From positions 1 through 6,812 of the forward strand of contig JABXGX010000279.1 of the NCBI GenBank assembly GCA_016550405.1: 6,812 bases of DNA, read 5' to 3'. The stretch is from an archaeon (GTDB lineage: Archaea > Asgardarchaeota > Hermodarchaeia > Hermodarchaeales > Hermodarchaeaceae). The position numbers and the translations under genes were made by a program. The notes below the pieces were generated by a model, which was not told the DNA's origin, searched no databases, and saw only the letters and a program-made list of their open reading frames with translations. Shown piece by piece: positions 5,917-6,812 of the stretch. Within the stretch, counting starts at the first letter, position 1. The number at the start of each line of letters is the position of its first letter.

Positions 5917-5988
5917 AAGGCAGTGAAACAGTAACCAAATTTTCAGAGTAAATACAAATATCCAAGCTGCCATGGTCTGACAGAAACT

Positions 5989-6038
5989 TGTTTTATTACT
6001 TATTCAGTGTTTTGTGAAATCGGGCCTATTTTCTTTTG
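5989..6038 (+). terminator. Possible T-tract terminator of the ABC cluster
   Basis: Two thymidine-rich runs, TTGTTTTATTACTT (5989-6002) and TATTTTCTTTT (6028-6038), lie 70-120 bases after the last gene. Archaeal RNA polymerase stops at T-runs without needing a hairpin, so these are the best candidates, but the runs are interrupted. Confidence 0.3.
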
Positions 6039-6063
6039 ACGCAGTGTTCACAACTCAGGTGCT

Positions 6064-6080
6064 ACAGAATTCCATTCTGT
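6064..6080. repeat. Perfect short inverted repeat
   Basis: ACAGAAT (6064-6070) and ATTCTGT (6074-6080) are perfect inverted arms of 7 bases around TCC. The 3-base loop suits an RNA hairpin and the symmetry could also suit a DNA-binding dimer. It lies about 150 bases after the ABC cluster, and its function is unknown. Confidence 0.45.
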
Positions 6081-6267
6081 TCGTAAGGATAAATTCAATA
6101 ATAAAAGAAACACTTACTGCAATTAGGGTCAACGAGAGTATAAGTTGGTTGAAATCCTTTCGCCAAAGAAGACCTTGAAGATGAAGCCACCCAAACAGCA
6201 GTTTGAAAGGGCACCATCCTTTTTCTAATCTAGTTAATCCCTACTCCCCCAATATTGATCTTAGCAC

Positions 6268-6719
6268 TCATCTACAGAAAAGTGTCATAATAGATTCATC
6301 CAGATTATTGGCATCCTTAATCCATTCCGAAAAAATGCTTTCCAACTCATGAAAATCCTGTTCTCCAATACGCTGAAAGCCACTGCTTCTCGCATCCGCC
6401 ATCGCCCATCATTCGCCAGCTCTTTCAAGCGTCGAATAAGCTTCAGGTCTTTGGTTTTCGTGTAGATTTTTCCTAAACATACCGTCGCACAGAAAGCCAA
6501 GAATGATCGCGGGTCATTCACACCCGCCTCCTCCTCGCTGATATCCACCCAGCGCAATAGTACCTCTAAATCCCCATAGATTTCTGCCAACGCAAACGCC
6601 AATTCTAAATTCCCTCGTGGCCCTGGCAGATTCGAATGCGTAACTACAAATTCCTCTAAGCGGTCAGCATCATGAATAATGAGTGCTAATCTAGTGACCA
6701 ACTCGTCCCTTTTTCCCAT
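6268..6719 (-). pseudogene. HEAT-repeat protein gene, frameshifted and truncated
   Basis: From ATG 6719 the first 115 residues read as an all-helical HEAT-repeat protein related to DNA-alkylation-repair-like HEAT proteins. Features I recall from that family are SNLPGPRGNLELA (29-41), NDPRSFLAFC (68-77) and NDGRWRMREAVAF (103-115). After about base 6375 the open frame continues to 6285 with unrelated residues. The neighbouring frame instead reads QRIGEQDFHELESIF and then SEWIKDANNLDE, the expected continuation, until a stop at 6270-6268. Related proteins, as I remember them, go on for a further 60 or more residues, so the C-terminus is missing too. One fault could be a sequencing error; frameshift plus early stop together favour a true pseudogene. 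These proteins are probably protein- or DNA-binding scaffolds. The promoter looks intact. Confidence 0.75.
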
Positions 6720-6739
6720 GCGCTAAGCTTACACCACTG

Positions 6740-6747
6740 ATTATAAA
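6740..6747 (-). promoter_or_regulatory. TATA box of the HEAT-repeat gene, leaderless type
   Basis: TTTATAAT on the minus strand is centred about 25 bases before ATG 6719, so transcription would begin at or beside the start codon. No Shine-Dalgarno site precedes the ATG, which agrees with a leaderless mRNA. Six-base arms ACACCA (6731-6736) and TGGTGT (6755-6760) flank the box. Confidence 0.55.
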
Positions 6748-6812
6748 GAATCTCTGGTGTCGTTCTCAATCAGAACAACTATTGATAATAGAGGCGTGGT
6801 CGGCTACCTAAA

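Larger units (their letters stand above)
5917..6267. other. Gene-poor region between the convergent ABC cluster and broken HEAT gene
   Basis: No convincing gene is present. It contains T-rich runs near 5989-6038, a 17-base hairpin at 6064-6080, and a minus-strand open stretch (6240-6055) without a start codon that reads like one membrane helix (QLILSLTLIAVSVSFIIEF). The open stretch might be the relic of a membrane-protein gene or chance. No tRNA or box C/D pattern was found. Confidence 0.5.

Overview
The window looks archaeal. Candidate promoters are TATA-like boxes about 25 bases ahead of inferred starts, several genes have Shine-Dalgarno sites, and gene pairs are coupled by TTGA overlaps. 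The surface-protein/ABC-exporter cluster resembles ones I recall from Asgard and related uncultured archaea. That lineage guess comes from protein style, not a search, and is only moderately secure.

Left part, minus strand (1-1733): a respiratory complex I-type locus. A NuoC-like 30-kDa subunit is followed after 3 bases by one uninterrupted reading frame. I translated it codon by codon from 1241 to the window edge and found no stop. It joins a NuoI-like two-cluster ferredoxin, a NuoB-like N2-cluster subunit and the start of a NuoD-like quinone-site subunit. The domain order N6a/N6b, N2, quinone site matches the order of electron flow. This NuoI-NuoB-NuoD fusion is the main discovery candidate. 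Three copies of one 8-base half-site sit over the probable TATA box ahead of nuoC and look like an operator.

Middle (1734-2762): a short two-helix membrane protein gene and a 68-codon ORF of unknown function, both minus strand. The second has an unusual 5' region: an ideal ribosome site that can be masked by a CCCTCC/GGAGGG hairpin, an 8-codon leader ORF, and a TTGA stop/start overlap. An AT-rich divergent region with three dyads follows.

Right-centre (2763-5916), plus strand: a compact four-gene cluster of surface protein, ABC ATPase, ABC-2 permease and second surface protein. It probably makes one membrane complex, an exporter with two extracytoplasmic accessory subunits. Its substrate cannot be read from sequence. 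Sampled lines here are much richer in A+T than the complex I genes.

Right end (5917-6812): about 350 bases with no clear gene, then a minus-strand HEAT-repeat protein gene that is frameshifted and cut short, with a TATA box placed for a leaderless transcript. No tRNA, rRNA, CRISPR array or insertion sequence was seen.
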